Notes: a model not told the origin generated them from the letters alone. Shown: positions 34,475 to 44,727, counted from the first letter of the stretch. The stretch: 63,767 nt of DNA from Acidobacteriota bacterium (GCA_029263295.1 JAJCXT010000002.1:1-63767); one strand, 5' to 3'. A program made the numbers and translations.

Positions 34475-35695
34475 ATGAAGAAGTACTCAACGGTAGTGAT
34501 CACCGCTTTGATGGCCGGCGGCGGAATCGGTCTCTGGACCTGGGCGAACTCCCGCCTGATGCCGTCGATCGTGCACACGCCCGAGGGCATCGCTGCGACT
34601 CATAGGCTCTTTCAGGTTGTGCCGATGTTGGGTCTGCTGCTGGCGATCGTCGGGACCGCGCTTACTGCGCTCAGCTGGAAGAAGCACTCGGACCGCATCT
34701 ACCGGACGGTGAGCATCCTGCCGGTTATCGCGTTGATCGTGGGCGCGGTGCTGGCCCAGGGCACCATCGTCGAGTTGGTGATGTTCTCGCCCATCGACGA
34801 GGCCCGCTTCGTAGCCGTGGCCGCTGCCAGCTTTCTCGAACCCGAGCATCTCGTGCTCGGCGTATCGATCGGCGGCGAAGCGAAAGCCTATCCGGTGGGC
34901 ATGATGACCTATCACCACATCGTCAACGACCGGTTGGCTGGCGAGCCGTACGTCGCCACCTACTGAAGCCTCTGCCACACCGGTCTGGTGTGGAGCAGTG
35001 TCGTTGACGGGCAGGTGCTGACCTTCCGCCTGATGGGCGTGAACAACCAGAATTTCGTCATGCGTGACGAGCAGACCGGAACATGGTGGCAGCAGGTCAC
35101 CGGCGAAGCTTTGGTGGGGCCGCTGGCAGGCAAGCGTCTGGAGCCCGTGCGCTTCGACGAGGTCTCCTTCGAGATCTGGCGCGGCGAACATCCCGAAACG
35201 CTGGTTCTCGAGCCGGTACCTGACAAGGCCGATCAGTACGCCCCGGACGACTGGGACGAAGACATGGACTTTCCTCTGCCCGAGCAGTTGGCCCCGGCCG
35301 GCGAGTGGCTCCCCAGACAGATCGTGGTCGGCATCCTCGCCGGCGACGTCGCGACAGCCTACTCGCTGGACGTGTTGCGCGAGCAGACGCCGATTGCGGA
35401 CTGGGTCGGCGACACCCCGGTTCTCGTCGCCCTGGCCGCCGACGGGCGCTCGCTACGCGCCTTCGACCGCCGCGTCGACGAGATGGTCCTCGAGATGTAC
35501 GCCAAGCCGGACATGGAACCGCCGGTGTTCATCGACGGCCAGACCGGCTCCGAATGGAACTTCACCGGACTCGCAACTGCCGGCCCTCTTGAGGGCAGAA
35601 GGCTCGATCCGCTGCGCCCGATCAAGGACTACTGGTTCGACTGGAAGCAGTACCACCCTGACACTCGCGTCTACACGGGTGGTGGACCAGGCTAG
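34475..35695 (+). CDS. DUF3179-domain selenoprotein (in-frame TGA read as Sec164)
   Basis: 406 aa if the TGA at 34964-34966 is read through; frame is continuous on both sides. N-terminal helices (about 5-25, 45-65, 80-105) anchor the protein. DUF3179 begins with PEHLVLGVSIGGEAKAYPVG and MMTYHHIVND near 125-150; the motif then reads ATY-U-SLCHTG, where related proteins have CxxC. The rest (FRLMGVNNQNFVMRDEQTGT; GSEWNFTGLATAGPLEGRRL) continues the domain. GGTGGAGG precedes the ATG. A hairpin resembling a bacterial SECIS follows the TGA. The redox role and partner are unknown; DUF3179 selenoproteins are recognised in database naming. Confidence 0.88.
34964..34998 (+). other. UGA (Sec) codon and bacterial SECIS-like hairpin
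   Basis: TGA at 34964-34966; stem CCACACC (34975-34981) with GGTGTGG (34987-34993), apical loop GGTCT (34982-34986), extended by CTG/CAG (34972-34974, 34996-34998) with a two-base bulge. The loop is the same as in the E. coli fdhF SECIS, and 15 bases separate the TGA from the loop (18 in fdhF). Confidence 0.8.
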
Positions 35696-35854
35696 CGTAG
35701 GCAAGCCCAAGGCGGGCCGTTCGCGGCCTCGAAACAGTCCCACTCGTCGCGGAGTTCGGCATCGAGGCCTTCCGGGCAGCCCGGAGCCTAGTGCCGGGCG
35801 GCAAGCCCGTGTGGCATGCTAGCCGCGAGCGACCTTGCTAGAAGGACCGTGGCC

Positions 35855-36232
35855 ATGGCACCGCGAAAACCGTCAGATCCGAGCAAAGCCGAGGGCATCG
35901 TGGCCGAGGGCCGCCGTGCGCGCGCCGAGTGGGACCGCAGTTATCGCGGCCAGGCACTGAAACTATTCCCGTGGGTGTGCGGCAGTTGCGGCCGTGACTT
36001 CGACGGCAAGAACCTCAGCGAGCTGACGGTTCACCACAAGGATCACGACCACCACAACAACCCACCCGACGGCAGCAACTGGGAACTGCTCTGCTACTGG
36101 TGCCACGATAACGAGCACTCCCGCCACGCCGTCGCGCAAGCCTCCGCCAAGTCACAGCGACGCGAGGGCGGTCCCACGACCACGTCGAAACCCTTCGCTG
36201 GTCTGGACAAGCTGCTGAAGGGCGACGACTAG
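35855..36232 (+). CDS. yajD: HNH nuclease, YajD family
   Basis: 125 aa from the ATG at 35855, AGAAGGA upstream. Zn-binding Cys pairs CGSCGRDF and CYWCHDNEH flank the HNH core TVHHKDHDHHNNPPDGSNWE. YajD-type HNH proteins are small and near universal in many proteobacteria; in vivo role not settled. Its stop overlaps the stop of the convergent gene by four bases (CTAG). Confidence 0.93.
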   Translation: MAPRKPSDPSKAEGIVAEGRRARAEWDRSYRGQALKLFPWVCGSCGRDFDGKNLSELTVHHKDHDHHNNPPDGSNWELLCYWCHDNEHSRHAVAQASAKSQRREGGPTTTSKPFAGLDKLLKGDD

Positions 36233-36705
36233 TCGTTGCGGTCGGGCTCGGAGATGACCCACAGGTAGATCCAGCCGCGGACACCAATGTGGTTCACCGC
36301 CGGCTCCCGCAGGAGCAGCTTGTCTGCCCGCCCAGGCACCGGGTCGTACCTCCCCGCCACGCCCCACTTCTCGAACACCCGCCCCGGCATGGGGGCAGCC
36401 TCGACCCACGCCCCGGGCCGCAACTCGCGGAGTCCTTCGTTCAGCGTCAGTTCGAGATCGTCGGCCACGAAGTAGACATACCCGTCGACCTGTTCAAGAT
36501 CGAAGGTTGTGCGGACCTGAGAAAGAATCGCGCTCGACTCGAGGTCCGCCTCCTGCGTCATCAACACCAGGGTCGCAGCACTGCTCTCAACCACCCGTCC
36601 CTCCGTCAGCAACGCCGGCGGTGGCAGTCGCTCGAGCTTGTGCGGTGCCTGACTTGAAGCGCCTGCGGCGATCAAGAGCAAGATCCAAGTAGTACGCAGC
36701 TTCAA
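36229..36705 (-). CDS. Secreted or membrane-anchored protein of unknown function
   Basis: 158 aa if started at the TTG at 36705, which has GAGGGG eight bases upstream and begins directly with a signal sequence (LKLRTTWILLLIAAGASSQA). Longer frames would run through the repeat copy B. Mature part includes GRVVESSAATLVLMTQEADL and ADDLELTLNEGLRELRPGAW, suggesting beta structure. No family recognised. Confidence 0.65.
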   Translation of the reverse strand: MKLRTTWILLLIAAGASSQAPHKLERLPPPALLTEGRVVESSAATLVLMTQEADLESSAILSQVRTTFDLEQVDGYVYFVADDLELTLNEGLRELRPGAWVEAAPMPGRVFEKWGVAGRYDPVPGRADKLLLREPAVNHIGVRGWIYLWVISEPDRND

Positions 36706-36728
36706 CCGATTACCCCTCGGTGGTGCCG

Positions 36729-36866
36729 GGCGGGGTGGATACCGCGGCACAGAGCAATGTCGCCTGTAGGCCGGTGCGGAGTCTTCGGCCAAGACGCGTG
36801 AGCAAGGACGCTGGAACAACCGCCAAACGGTGACCGTTGCGTCGTGTCGGGGTATCCATCCCGCCT
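36729..36866. repeat. Palindrome-ended intergenic repeat, copy B
   Basis: 138-bp counterpart of the element at 19398-19534. Left end GGCGGGGTGGATACCGCGGC, right end (other strand) GGCGGGATGGATACCCCGAC, continuing about 37 bp inward. The segment AGAGCAATGTCGCC is identical in the two copies. Sits between the unknown secreted gene and carB. No obvious target-site duplication. Confidence 0.65.
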
Positions 36867-36876
36867 CCCTCCCTTA

Positions 36877-39800
36877 CTACCGAACGCGCACTCCAGGAAC
36901 CCGCGCCCGCGCATGGATCTCCTGCAACGATCGCACACCGATGGACTCCAACTGCAACGCCCTGATCGCACCAACGCCAGCACGAGCGCCCGCCGCTGTC
37001 GTGAAGTACGGGATACCGCGCGTCAACGCCGCTCGCCGGATGATCACCGAATCGCGCACGATCTCTGGGTCGTCCTCGACCGTGTTGATGACCAGATTCA
37101 CTTCACCGCTCTCGATCACGTCGAACGTGTTCGGAGACCCTTCGCCCGGCTTCGGCACGACTCTCGTCGGAATGCCCTGGGCATTGAAGTCGGCCGCCGT
37201 GCCCTCAGTTCCCAAAACCTCGAAGCCATTGGCCGCGAGCTCGCGAACGACATCGGCCAGACGCGCGCGGTGCTCGGGACGAACAGTGACGAGGACTCTC
37301 CCCGACAGGGGCAGGGCGGCGCCTGCCTGAATCTGCGCCTTCGCGTAGGCTCGGCCGAAGTCCGAGTCGATTCCCATCACCTCGCCCGTGCTCTTCATCT
37401 CGGGGCCGAGCAGCACATCCACGCCGGGAAACTTCAGGAACGGGAACACCGGCTGCTTCACCGCAACCCGATGGGGCTCTGGATTCGACGTCAGACCAAG
37501 CTCTTCCAGGCTCTTCCCGGCCATGACCAGCGCGCCGATCTTAGCGAGTTGCACGCCCACCGCCTTGGCAACATACGGCACGGTGCGAGAAGCGCGCGGG
37601 TTCACTTCCAGTACATAGACCTCGCCACCCTGAACACCGTACTGCACGTTCATCAGGCCACGCACCTCGAGTTCGAGGGCGAGCCTCTCAGTAGCCTGCT
37701 TTATCTCCCTCACGGTCTCGGCCTCGAGCGAGAACGGCGGAATCGAGCAGGCCGAGTCGCCTGAATGCACCCCGGCCTCTTCGATGTGCTCCATCACGCC
37801 AGCAATAATCACGCGCTCGCCATCGCACACCGCGTCGACGTCGACCTCCACGCAGTCCGCGAGGAAGTGGTCGATCAGTACCGGGTGATCGGGCGACGCC
37901 ATGACGGCCTCGCGCATGTAGCGCTCGAGCGCTGCCTGGTTGTGAACGATCTGCATCGCCCGGCCGCCGAGCACGTAGGACGGGCGCACCAGCGCCGGGT
38001 AACCGATGGACTTTGCAACCGCGATCGCCTCCTCCGGGCTGCGTGCCATACCGCTCGCGGGGCGTTTCAGTTGCAGCTTCTCGAGCACCTCGTCGAAGCG
38101 CTCGCGATCTTCTGCGCGGTCGATCGCCTCGGGGCTCGTGCCCAGAATCGGCACGCCCGCTTCTTCGAGCGCGAGCGCCAGCTTCAGCGGAGTCTGGCCG
38201 CCGAACGTAACGATCACGCCCATCGGCTTTTCTCGTTCGCAGATCGCCAGCACGTCCTCGAGCGTCAACGGCTCGAAGTAGAGGCGGTCGGAGGTGTCGT
38301 AGTCAGTCGATACCGTCTCGGGATTGCAGTTGACCATGATGGTCTCGTAGTCGGCGTCGTGCAGGGCGAACGCGGCGTGCACGCAGCAGTAGTCGAACTC
38401 GATCCCCTGCCCGATCCTGTTAGGTCCGCTACCAAGGATCATCACCTTCGGCCGGTCAGTCGGGTCGGCCTCGCACTCCCGCTCGTAGGTCGAGTAGAGA
38501 TACGGCGTGTGCGCCACGAACTCGGCGCCGCAAGTGTCGACGCGTTTGAAGACCGGGGTAACACCGTGCTCGATGCGCATTGCCCGCACGACCGCTTCGC
38601 TCACGTGCCACAGTTCAGCCAGTCGATGGTCGGCAAAACCCAGTCGCTTGGCCGGACGCAGCAACTCGATCCGTTCCGCTTCGGAAGCAGCGGCCAGTTC
38701 GGCCTCGGCAGCGACGATCTCTTCGATGTTCCGCAGAAACCAGCGGTCGATCATGCAGCGCGCGTGAATCTCTTCGACATCGAAGCCACGTCGAAACGCG
38801 TCGGCGATTGCCCAGAGGCGGCCAGGGCACGGGTTTTCGATGCGCGACCAGATTTCGGCAACGGCGTCATCGTCATCACCCTCGATCGTCGGCTCCAGAC
38901 CGTAGTGGTCGATCTCGAGAGAACGGAGAGCCTTTTGGAGGCTCTCTTTGAAGGTTCGGCCTATACCCATCACCTCACCCACCGACTTCATTTGGGTGCT
39001 CAGGCTCTGGTCGCTCGTCGGGAACTTCTCGAACGCGAAGCGTGGAATCTTGGTCACGACATAGTCGATACTCGGCTCGAAGCTCGCCGGCGTCTCTCGG
39101 GTGATGTCGTTGGGGATCTCGTCCAGCGTGTAACCAACGGCCAGTTTCGCGGCGATCTTGGCAATCGGAAAACCCGTGGCCTTAGAGGCCAGCGCCGAGG
39201 ACCGCGAGACCCGTGGGTTCATCTCGACCACAACGAGCCGGCCGTCGTCGGGGCTCACGGCGAACTGAACGTTCGACCCTCCGGTGTCGACTCCGATCTC
39301 GCGAATAATCGCCAGCGATGCGTCCCGCATCACCTGATATTCCTTGTCGGTCAGCGTCTGAGCCGGAGCCACGGTGATCGAGTCGCCGGTGTGCACTCCC
39401 ATCGGGTCGAGGTTCTCGATCGAGCAGATGATCACGACGTTGTCGGCCGTGTCGCGCATTACCTCGAGTTCGAACTCCTTCCAGCCCAAGACGCTCTGCT
39501 CCAAGAGCACCTCGTGCCGCGGTGACTGCTGTAGACCCCACTCGACGACACGATCGAACTCGGCATCGGTGCGGGCGATCCCAGCGCCGGCGCCGCCGAG
39601 GGTGAAGCTCGGTCGGATCATGGCCGGCAACCCGATCCTGTCCAGCAGATCGCGCGCCTCGCGCACCGAACGCACGTAGCCGGAGAACGGGATACTTAGC
39701 CCGATCTTCTCCATCGCGGTGCGGAACTGCTCGCGGTCTTCCGCTTTGAGAATCGCCTCCAGATTAGCCCCGATCATCTCCACGCCATGCTTCTCGAGCA

Positions 39801-40119
39801 CTCCCTGCTCGGCCAGCTCGATGGCGAGATTGAGCGCGGTCTGGCCGCCGATCGTTGGCAGAAGCGCGTCGGGTCTCTCGCGCTCGATGATCTGCTCGAC
39901 GCTGGCCACCGTCATCGGTTCGACGTAGGTGCGGTCGGCCGTTTCCGGATCCGTCATGATCGTGGCGGGATTCGAGTTCACCAGAACCACCCGGTAGCCC
40001 TCCTCGCGCAGCGCCTTGCATGCCTGCGTGCCCGAGTAGTCGAACTCGCACGCCTGGCCGATGACGATCGGTCCCGAGCCGATTACCAGGATCGTCTTGA
40101 TGTCTTCGCGCTTCGGCAC
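36877..40119 (-). CDS. carB: Carbamoyl-phosphate synthase large subunit
   Basis: 1080 aa, usual length. [20 protein letters not shown] start, first ATP-grasp half to about 550, second half from [20 protein letters not shown] near 555, and MGS-type regulatory domain at the C-terminus ([20 protein letters not shown] to the end). Makes carbamoyl phosphate for pyrimidines and arginine with CarA. Starts two bases after the carA stop. Confidence 0.98.
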   Translation of the reverse strand: MPKREDIKTILVIGSGPIVIGQACEFDYSGTQACKALREEGYRVVLVNSNPATIMTDPETADRTYVEPMTVASVEQIIERERPDALLPTIGGQTALNLAIELAEQGVLEKHGVEMIGANLEAILKAEDREQFRTAMEKIGLSIPFSGYVRSVREARDLLDRIGLPAMIRPSFTLGGAGAGIARTDAEFDRVVEWGLQQSPRHEVLLEQSVLGWKEFELEVMRDTADNVVIICSIENLDPMGVHTGDSITVAPAQTLTDKEYQVMRDASLAIIREIGVDTGGSNVQFAVSPDDGRLVVVEMNPRVSRSSALASKATGFPIAKIAAKLAVGYTLDEIPNDITRETPASFEPSIDYVVTKIPRFAFEKFPTSDQSLSTQMKSVGEVMGIGRTFKESLQKALRSLEIDHYGLEPTIEGDDDDAVAEIWSRIENPCPGRLWAIADAFRRGFDVEEIHARCMIDRWFLRNIEEIVAAEAELAAASEAERIELLRPAKRLGFADHRLAELWHVSEAVVRAMRIEHGVTPVFKRVDTCGAEFVAHTPYLYSTYERECEADPTDRPKVMILGSGPNRIGQGIEFDYCCVHAAFALHDADYETIMVNCNPETVSTDYDTSDRLYFEPLTLEDVLAICEREKPMGVIVTFGGQTPLKLALALEEAGVPILGTSPEAIDRAEDRERFDEVLEKLQLKRPASGMARSPEEAIAVAKSIGYPALVRPSYVLGGRAMQIVHNQAALERYMREAVMASPDHPVLIDHFLADCVEVDVDAVCDGERVIIAGVMEHIEEAGVHSGDSACSIPPFSLEAETVREIKQATERLALELEVRGLMNVQYGVQGGEVYVLEVNPRASRTVPYVAKAVGVQLAKIGALVMAGKSLEELGLTSNPEPHRVAVKQPVFPFLKFPGVDVLLGPEMKSTGEVMGIDSDFGRAYAKAQIQAGAALPLSGRVLVTVRPEHRARLADVVRELAANGFEVLGTEGTAADFNAQGIPTRVVPKPGEGSPNTFDVIESGEVNLVINTVEDDPEIVRDSVIIRRAALTRGIPYFTTAAGARAGVGAIRALQLESIGVRSLQEIHARARVPGVRVR

Positions 40120-40121
40120 CG

Positions 40122-41339
40122 TCAGCCTTCCCGGGCGATCGAGGCACCCGTCACGGTCTTGCCAGCCTTGTGCTGTTCGACCATGCGACGGAAGCGGGAG
40201 AAGAAGTAGCTGGCGTCATGCGGTCCCGGTGATGCCTCCGGGTGGTACTGCACGGAGAAGACCGGGCGCTCCAGGTGCGCGATCCCCTCGACGGTCTGAT
40301 CGTTCAGGTTGACGTGCGTGATCTCCACCGGCTCGCCAGCCGCGCGTAGAGAATCAGCGTCCACAGCGTAGCCATGGTTCTCGGCGCAGATCGCAACCTG
40401 ACCAGTGTGCATGTCCTTGCCGGGCTGGTTGCCGCCATGATGGCCGAACTTCAATTTCGTGGTGGTACCGCCCAGCGCGCGACCGAGAATCTGATGGCCG
40501 AGGCAAATGCCGAAGGTCGGGTAGCGCTCGACCAGCTCGCGCACAGTCGCAGGTACACCCTCTACGGCCGCCGGATCGCCGGGGCCATTGGAGAGAAAAA
40601 CCGCGTCCGGATTGATGCCGTCGACTTCCGCGGCGGAAGTCCCGGCGGGTACGACCGTGACATCGAAGCCGTGGTCCACGAGTTGACGCAGAATGTTGCG
40701 CTTCACGCCGAAGTCGTAAGCAACTACATGGAACTTCTCGTCGGGCGTCTCGGCGGTTGGCACCTGCCCCTCCACGCCTGGCCAGGTTCCCTCGCTCCAC
40801 TGGTAGGGCCGCTCGCAGGTCACAGCGCCGACGAGATCCACCGCTCCGAGGTCCGGCGCGTTGCGCGCCGCATCCAGGAGCGCGTCGACATTCTGCTGCT
40901 CTGGATCCGTGGACAGCGCCGCGTTCTGGAAACCGTGATCACGGATCCGACGCACGAGCGCGCGCGTATCGATCTCCGCCAACGCGGGAATGCCCTGATC
41001 GGCCAACCAGGTATCGAGCGATGCTTCCGAGCGCCAGTTGCTCGGCGTGTCGAACAACTCGCGCACGACAAAGCCCGATAGCCACGGCTTCGGAGATTCC
41101 TCGTCGGTGGCGTTCACGCCGACGTTGCCGATCTGGGTGTAGGTCATCACCACGATCTGGCCTGCATAAGAGGGATCCGTAAGGATCTCCTGGTAGCCGG
41201 TCATGCTGGTGTTGAAGCACACCTCGCCCGTGCGAACACATTTCGCCCCGAACGATGCCCCGTGAAAGACGGTTCCGTCGGCCAGGACGAGGACGGCCGG
41301 GCGGCTCGCAAGCCTACGTATCCCGGTCTCTGTCCCCAT
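40122..41339 (-). CDS. carA: Carbamoyl-phosphate synthase small (glutaminase) subunit
   Basis: 405 aa. N-terminal domain ([38 protein letters not shown]) and class I glutamine amidotransferase domain with catalytic Cys in [11 protein letters not shown] and His/Glu in [15 protein letters not shown]. Supplies ammonia from glutamine to CarB. It lies 37 bases after the STAS gene and two before carB. Confidence 0.98.
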   Translation of the reverse strand: MGTETGIRRLASRPAVLVLADGTVFHGASFGAKCVRTGEVCFNTSMTGYQEILTDPSYAGQIVVMTYTQIGNVGVNATDEESPKPWLSGFVVRELFDTPSNWRSEASLDTWLADQGIPALAEIDTRALVRRIRDHGFQNAALSTDPEQQNVDALLDAARNAPDLGAVDLVGAVTCERPYQWSEGTWPGVEGQVPTAETPDEKFHVVAYDFGVKRNILRQLVDHGFDVTVVPAGTSAAEVDGINPDAVFLSNGPGDPAAVEGVPATVRELVERYPTFGICLGHQILGRALGGTTTKLKFGHHGGNQPGKDMHTGQVAICAENHGYAVDADSLRAAGEPVEITHVNLNDQTVEGIAHLERPVFSVQYHPEASPGPHDASYFFSRFRRMVEQHKAGKTVTGASIAREG

Positions 41340-41376
41340 TTGCCGGTCCCTGTTCCCCTGTTTGGAGGGGCCGAGG

Positions 41377-41718
41377 TTACCCGTTGAAGCTGTGAACAGC
41401 CTCAGCGGTGTCGCTGTAGTCCTCGAACACGCTGATCAACTGGGTGAACATCAGCAGATCGCGAACCTTGGCGGTGAGGTTGAGCAGCTTCAACGAAGCG
41501 CCATTGTTGTTGCACGTCGTGTACGCGGCAACGAGCTCGCCGGTCCCAGCGCTATCCATGTAGCTAACCTTCGCGAGGTTGAGCAGGATCTTCGTCTCTT
41601 TGCGGTCCATCAGATCCGTCATGATCTGGCGTAGTTGAACGTCACCAGCGCCGAGAGTCAGCTTGCCATCAAGGTCGACTATCACGACATCTTCGACGCG
41701 TCGTTCACTGTGCTTCAT
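41377..41718 (-). CDS. STAS-domain protein (anti-anti-sigma-factor type)
   Basis: 113 aa. [38 protein letters not shown] (phosphorylatable Ser in MDSAG) and [20 protein letters not shown] are typical of SpoIIAA/RsbV-like STAS proteins, which are switched by a kinase and phosphatase not seen here. Upstream of carA on the same strand and divergent from the gene at 41947. Confidence 0.93.
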   Translation of the reverse strand: MKHSERRVEDVVIVDLDGKLTLGAGDVQLRQIMTDLMDRKETKILLNLAKVSYMDSAGTGELVAAYTTCNNNGASLKLLNLTAKVRDLLMFTQLISVFEDYSDTAEAVHSFNG

Positions 41719-41946
41719 CGGTCTTCTTCCTGTTTCCGTGACGAGTTCGCCGTGTTTCCCACCGGCCCTGGATTATCTCTGACAGGGCGCCTGCGGTCGA
41801 GCTAGATGCAGTCCTGATTGGCCCTTCTGGCCCACAAATACGCTCCAAACCGCCTTCGGCGCGAAACCAAACCCGCCACGGGCGCGAAGTAGTAGGTAGA
41901 AATGACTTCCCGGGCACCCCTACCGGGCTTCGGAGGGAGTATCTCG

Positions 41947-42480
41947 ATGAGCAGCACAACGATGAACGAAGCGCGGCAGGCAGTCCACACGAGCGTGGCG
42001 GGCGTGAGCCCGCTGGTGCTCACCAACTGCGCCCAACTCAGCCACCTGGCCACCGAGGATCTGGTGCAGCTATCCAAGAGCGCCGTGTGCCGGCTCGTCC
42101 TGGACGGCGAGCGGTTCTTCGAACAGGGAGAAACCGCCGAATCGGTTTTCGTTCTGCTCGATGGGAGTGCCCGCCTGGAACGGACCGCGAACGACGGAGT
42201 GGGCGTGAGCTACAACGTCGACTCTGCATACGCGACATTCGGCGATGTTGTCCTTCTCGGTGAAGAAACTCGCCGCTATACGAGCACTGCCAACCGCGAC
42301 ACTCTCGTGGTGGAACTCCCCCTCGAAGCGGTCTCCGCAGTGATCGCATCCAACCAGCCGCAGGGAGTCGCCTGGCGCGGATCGATCATGGCCCGACTAC
42401 ACCGCCAGGAGCCGCACGAAGCGGACACTTTCGCCTGGCGCATTCTGGACAAGCTGTCGCAGTTGACCGACGCTGCCTAG
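41947..42480 (+). CDS. Cyclic-nucleotide-binding-domain-like protein
   Basis: 177 aa from the ATG at 41947 (GGAGGG upstream). LSHLATEDLVQLSKSAVCRL and FEQGETAESVFVLLDGSARL followed by FGDVVLLGEETRRYTSTANR form a cNMP-binding fold, but the canonical phosphate cassette (GE-x6-R-A) is altered, so ligand binding is doubtful. No DNA-binding domain. Divergent to the STAS gene; 228-base region between. Confidence 0.8.
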   Translation: MSSTTMNEARQAVHTSVAGVSPLVLTNCAQLSHLATEDLVQLSKSAVCRLVLDGERFFEQGETAESVFVLLDGSARLERTANDGVGVSYNVDSAYATFGDVVLLGEETRRYTSTANRDTLVVELPLEAVSAVIASNQPQGVAWRGSIMARLHRQEPHEADTFAWRILDKLSQLTDAA

Positions 42481-42514
42481 AAACCGTAGCGACAAGACAC
42501 TGGGGACAAGAAAA

Positions 42515-42545
42515 GGGCGGTCCGCGTTGGTGGACCGCCCTCTTT
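42515..42545. terminator. Bidirectional intrinsic terminator
   Basis: GGGCGGTCC (42515-42523) and GGACCGCCC (42532-42540) with 8-base loop, followed by TCTTTTT on the plus side and, read on the other strand, by CTTTT from the AAAAG before it. Ends both the plus-strand gene and the convergent gene at 42566. Confidence 0.9.
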
Positions 42546-42565
42546 TTGTCGGAAACCAGGCCGCG

Positions 42566-43117
42566 CTAGCGCCGTTTCGCCTCGACGATACGCTGCAGCG
42601 TTTCCTGAATGCCAGCGTACTTGGCGCTCACCGGACCGTACAGATCGAATCCAGTGCCCTCGGTGATCCGATACGACGGTGCTGCGTTGCGCGCGGCGCC
42701 GTTGGCGATGCCGGAGCCCGTCTTGCTCGACGAAACCATGGTGAACTTCGAGCCCGGACCACTCTCGTGCATGACATAGATCGCCACGGTGGTGGCACCC
42801 ACAACGCTGAACGATGCGGCCTCATAGGCCTTGACCGTCGAGTTGAAAACGCCGATGACGCCGTCGTCTTCTGCGTCAACACCAGCCGCTATCCGGGCGT
42901 TCGTTTCATCCACGATGATGATGTCGGCGTCTATGTTGCCCTGGTTGAAGAACGTCTCTAGGGAGACGATCGCGGACGCTGTGGTGGTCACGTTGAACAC
43001 GCGCACCGCGTTCTTCTTCAGATTGCCGGTGTTCAGGCTCGGGGCCTGGGCTTCTGCCACTCCCGCCGTAAGGACTGCTGCAGCGAGCAGCGCCCCGACG
43101 AATACTTTGGACTTCAT
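42566..43117 (-). CDS. Secreted protein of unknown function
   Basis: 183 aa, AGGAGG upstream. Signal peptide MKSKVFVGALLAAAVLTAGV ending AEAQA. Mature protein has Thr/Ser/Val-rich beta pattern (AVRVFNVTTTASAIVSLETF, KAYEAASFSVVGATTVAIYV). Strong RBS and own terminator suggest good expression. No family recognised. Confidence 0.78.
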   Translation of the reverse strand: MKSKVFVGALLAAAVLTAGVAEAQAPSLNTGNLKKNAVRVFNVTTTASAIVSLETFFNQGNIDADIIIVDETNARIAAGVDAEDDGVIGVFNSTVKAYEAASFSVVGATTVAIYVMHESGPGSKFTMVSSSKTGSGIANGAARNAAPSYRITEGTGFDLYGPVSAKYAGIQETLQRIVEAKRR

Positions 43118-43272
43118 CCAATTCCTCCTTCAAGCAGGGAGCGTTTTTTGCAAGACGGCCAACCACTCTTGCGGCAGGGCCGGATCTTGTCGAACAAGCG
43201 AGACTATGGGGATTTGAAGAGAGCATAGTGTCATTCAGCGGCGTCTGCTGCATCCCCCTCGCTCTGGGCCCC

Positions 43273-43683
43273 CTAAGACTTGCCGAAACCGCGCGCGACC
43301 ATGGCCTCCAGGTGCCAGTCACCGGCGCGATCAACGATGCGCTCGAGCACGCCAATGGCGACCTGTTCGTCGATCGCCAACAGCAGGCCGGCCACGTGCT
43401 TGCACAGCCGGCGCTCGCGAACCTCGCCCTGGAAATCCCTACAGCCATGCTGCAAACGCGACGCCGGCAGGTCGAGCACCACGTTGTACGCACTGACCGA
43501 AGCAATCCACAGGTCAGGGCCGTCGATGAGGAACTGCACCTTCCCGACTTCTTTCTCGGCCCGCGCGAGACGTTTGGCCTCGGTGCACAGCGCCAGCAGG
43601 TCACGGCGCGGATCACCGCCATCTTCGGGCACCTCCGGCGTAGCGGTCCTCACTTCCTTCCCGTCGTTGGAAGATCCCGTCAC
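43273..43683 (-). CDS. Small SWIM-type zinc-finger protein
   Basis: 136 aa from the GTG at 43683 (GTGA overlap with the homoserine dehydrogenase stop). The core reads LPASRLQHGCRDFQG followed by RRLCKHVAGLLLAI, a C-x-x-x-n-C-x-H SWIM arrangement. Compact protein without the helicase seen in larger SWIM proteins; perhaps a DNA/protein-binding adaptor. The overlap with hom means it is translated from the same mRNA. Confidence 0.8.
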   Translation of the reverse strand: MTGSSNDGKEVRTATPEVPEDGGDPRRDLLALCTEAKRLARAEKEVGKVQFLIDGPDLWIASVSAYNVVLDLPASRLQHGCRDFQGEVRERRLCKHVAGLLLAIDEQVAIGVLERIVDRAGDWHLEAMVARGFGKS

Positions 43684-44717
43684 GACCCCACCTGCCTGTG
43701 AATGGTCAGGAGGTCGGCAATGAGTGCGTGACCCGTAGCCGCCCGGCCAGCGCCAGGTCCGGCGATGCTCACGGGCCCTAGCGCCTCCGTCTCGAAGGTC
43801 AGGAGGTTGGCCGGCCCGCAAACCGCCGCGAGCGGGTCATCGAGCGACAGTTCCTCAACCCCGACCTTCGGCTCCACAACCGTTCCATCGACGGCGCGGA
43901 CCGAACCGACGAGCCGAAGACGGGTTCCCTGGCGGGCAGCGCTGCGCACATCGCCCTTGCCAATTCCAACGATGCCTTCCCGCGACACATCCGACAGCGT
44001 GAGCGCACCGCCAAGAACGAGATTCCCGAGAATCGCCACCTTCGCGGCGGCGTCCCAGCCTTCTACGTCGCCCGAGGGATCAGTCTCGGCGTAACCGAGT
44101 TCCTGTGCCTCGGCCAGCGCCTCGTCGTAATCGACGCCCGCCTCCATCCGACTGAGGACAAAGTTGCAGGTGCCGTTGAGAATGCCGCGTACCCCGTACA
44201 CACCAGCCCCCGCGAGGCCACCGTCACAGACATTGAGCAGCGGCGTTCCGGACATCACCGTTCCTTCGCATCGAAGCTGTACGTCGTTGGCCCGCGCCAA
44301 CTCGGCTAGCTCCGACCAGGCAAGCGCCACGGGGCCCTTGTTGGTGGTAGCCACGTGCCGACCCAGCCCTAGCGCGGTGCGCACATGCTGCAGCCCAGGC
44401 CCGCCGTCCACGAGGTTCGTGGGTGTCATCTCGAAAACGACGTCCGCGTCGATCGCCTCGATTGCATCCGCACCACTACCCGCCAGCGTCGCGCCGGGAT
44501 AGTCGCGCAGCGAACCGCTGCGGTTCGCCAGGTCGAGCAACTGACCCGGGTCGAGACCCTCGGCACTGGCGATACTCCCGAGCGCCGGGTCGATGACCCC
44601 GACGATCCGCGCGTCGAGTCCCCCCGCCGCGAGCTCGGTCGCACCATCCCGCAGGCGCTCCGCGACACCCTGACCCACGGTCCCGAAGCCCAACAGCAGA
44701 ACGCGCCAGGTCTTCAT
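43680..44717 (-). CDS. hom: Homoserine dehydrogenase
   Basis: 345 aa from the ATG at 44717. NAD(P) site VLLLGFGTVGQGVAERL; catalytic-domain segments GRHVATTNKGPVAL, GTVMSGTPLLNVC, RGILNGTCNFVLSRME and LGYAETDPSGDVEGWDAAAK. There is no C-terminal ACT domain, so no Thr feedback site is seen. Reduces aspartate semialdehyde to homoserine for Thr/Met synthesis. Middle gene of a three-gene minus-strand group. Confidence 0.95.
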   Translation of the reverse strand: MKTWRVLLLGFGTVGQGVAERLRDGATELAAGGLDARIVGVIDPALGSIASAEGLDPGQLLDLANRSGSLRDYPGATLAGSGADAIEAIDADVVFEMTPTNLVDGGPGLQHVRTALGLGRHVATTNKGPVALAWSELAELARANDVQLRCEGTVMSGTPLLNVCDGGLAGAGVYGVRGILNGTCNFVLSRMEAGVDYDEALAEAQELGYAETDPSGDVEGWDAAAKVAILGNLVLGGALTLSDVSREGIVGIGKGDVRSAARQGTRLRLVGSVRAVDGTVVEPKVGVEELSLDDPLAAVCGPANLLTFETEALGPVSIAGPGAGRAATGHALIADLLTIHRQVGS

Positions 44718-44727
44718 GAGTGTTGGC

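Noticed and set aside
34475-34966. Reading the DUF3179 gene as a frameshifted or stop-broken pseudogene
   Set aside because: Frame is the same on both sides, the stop sits at a conserved Cys and a SECIS-like hairpin follows; selenocysteine explains all three.
37765-39525. 586-aa plus-strand open frame opposite carB
   Set aside because: Antisense shadow; carB is unmistakable on the other strand.
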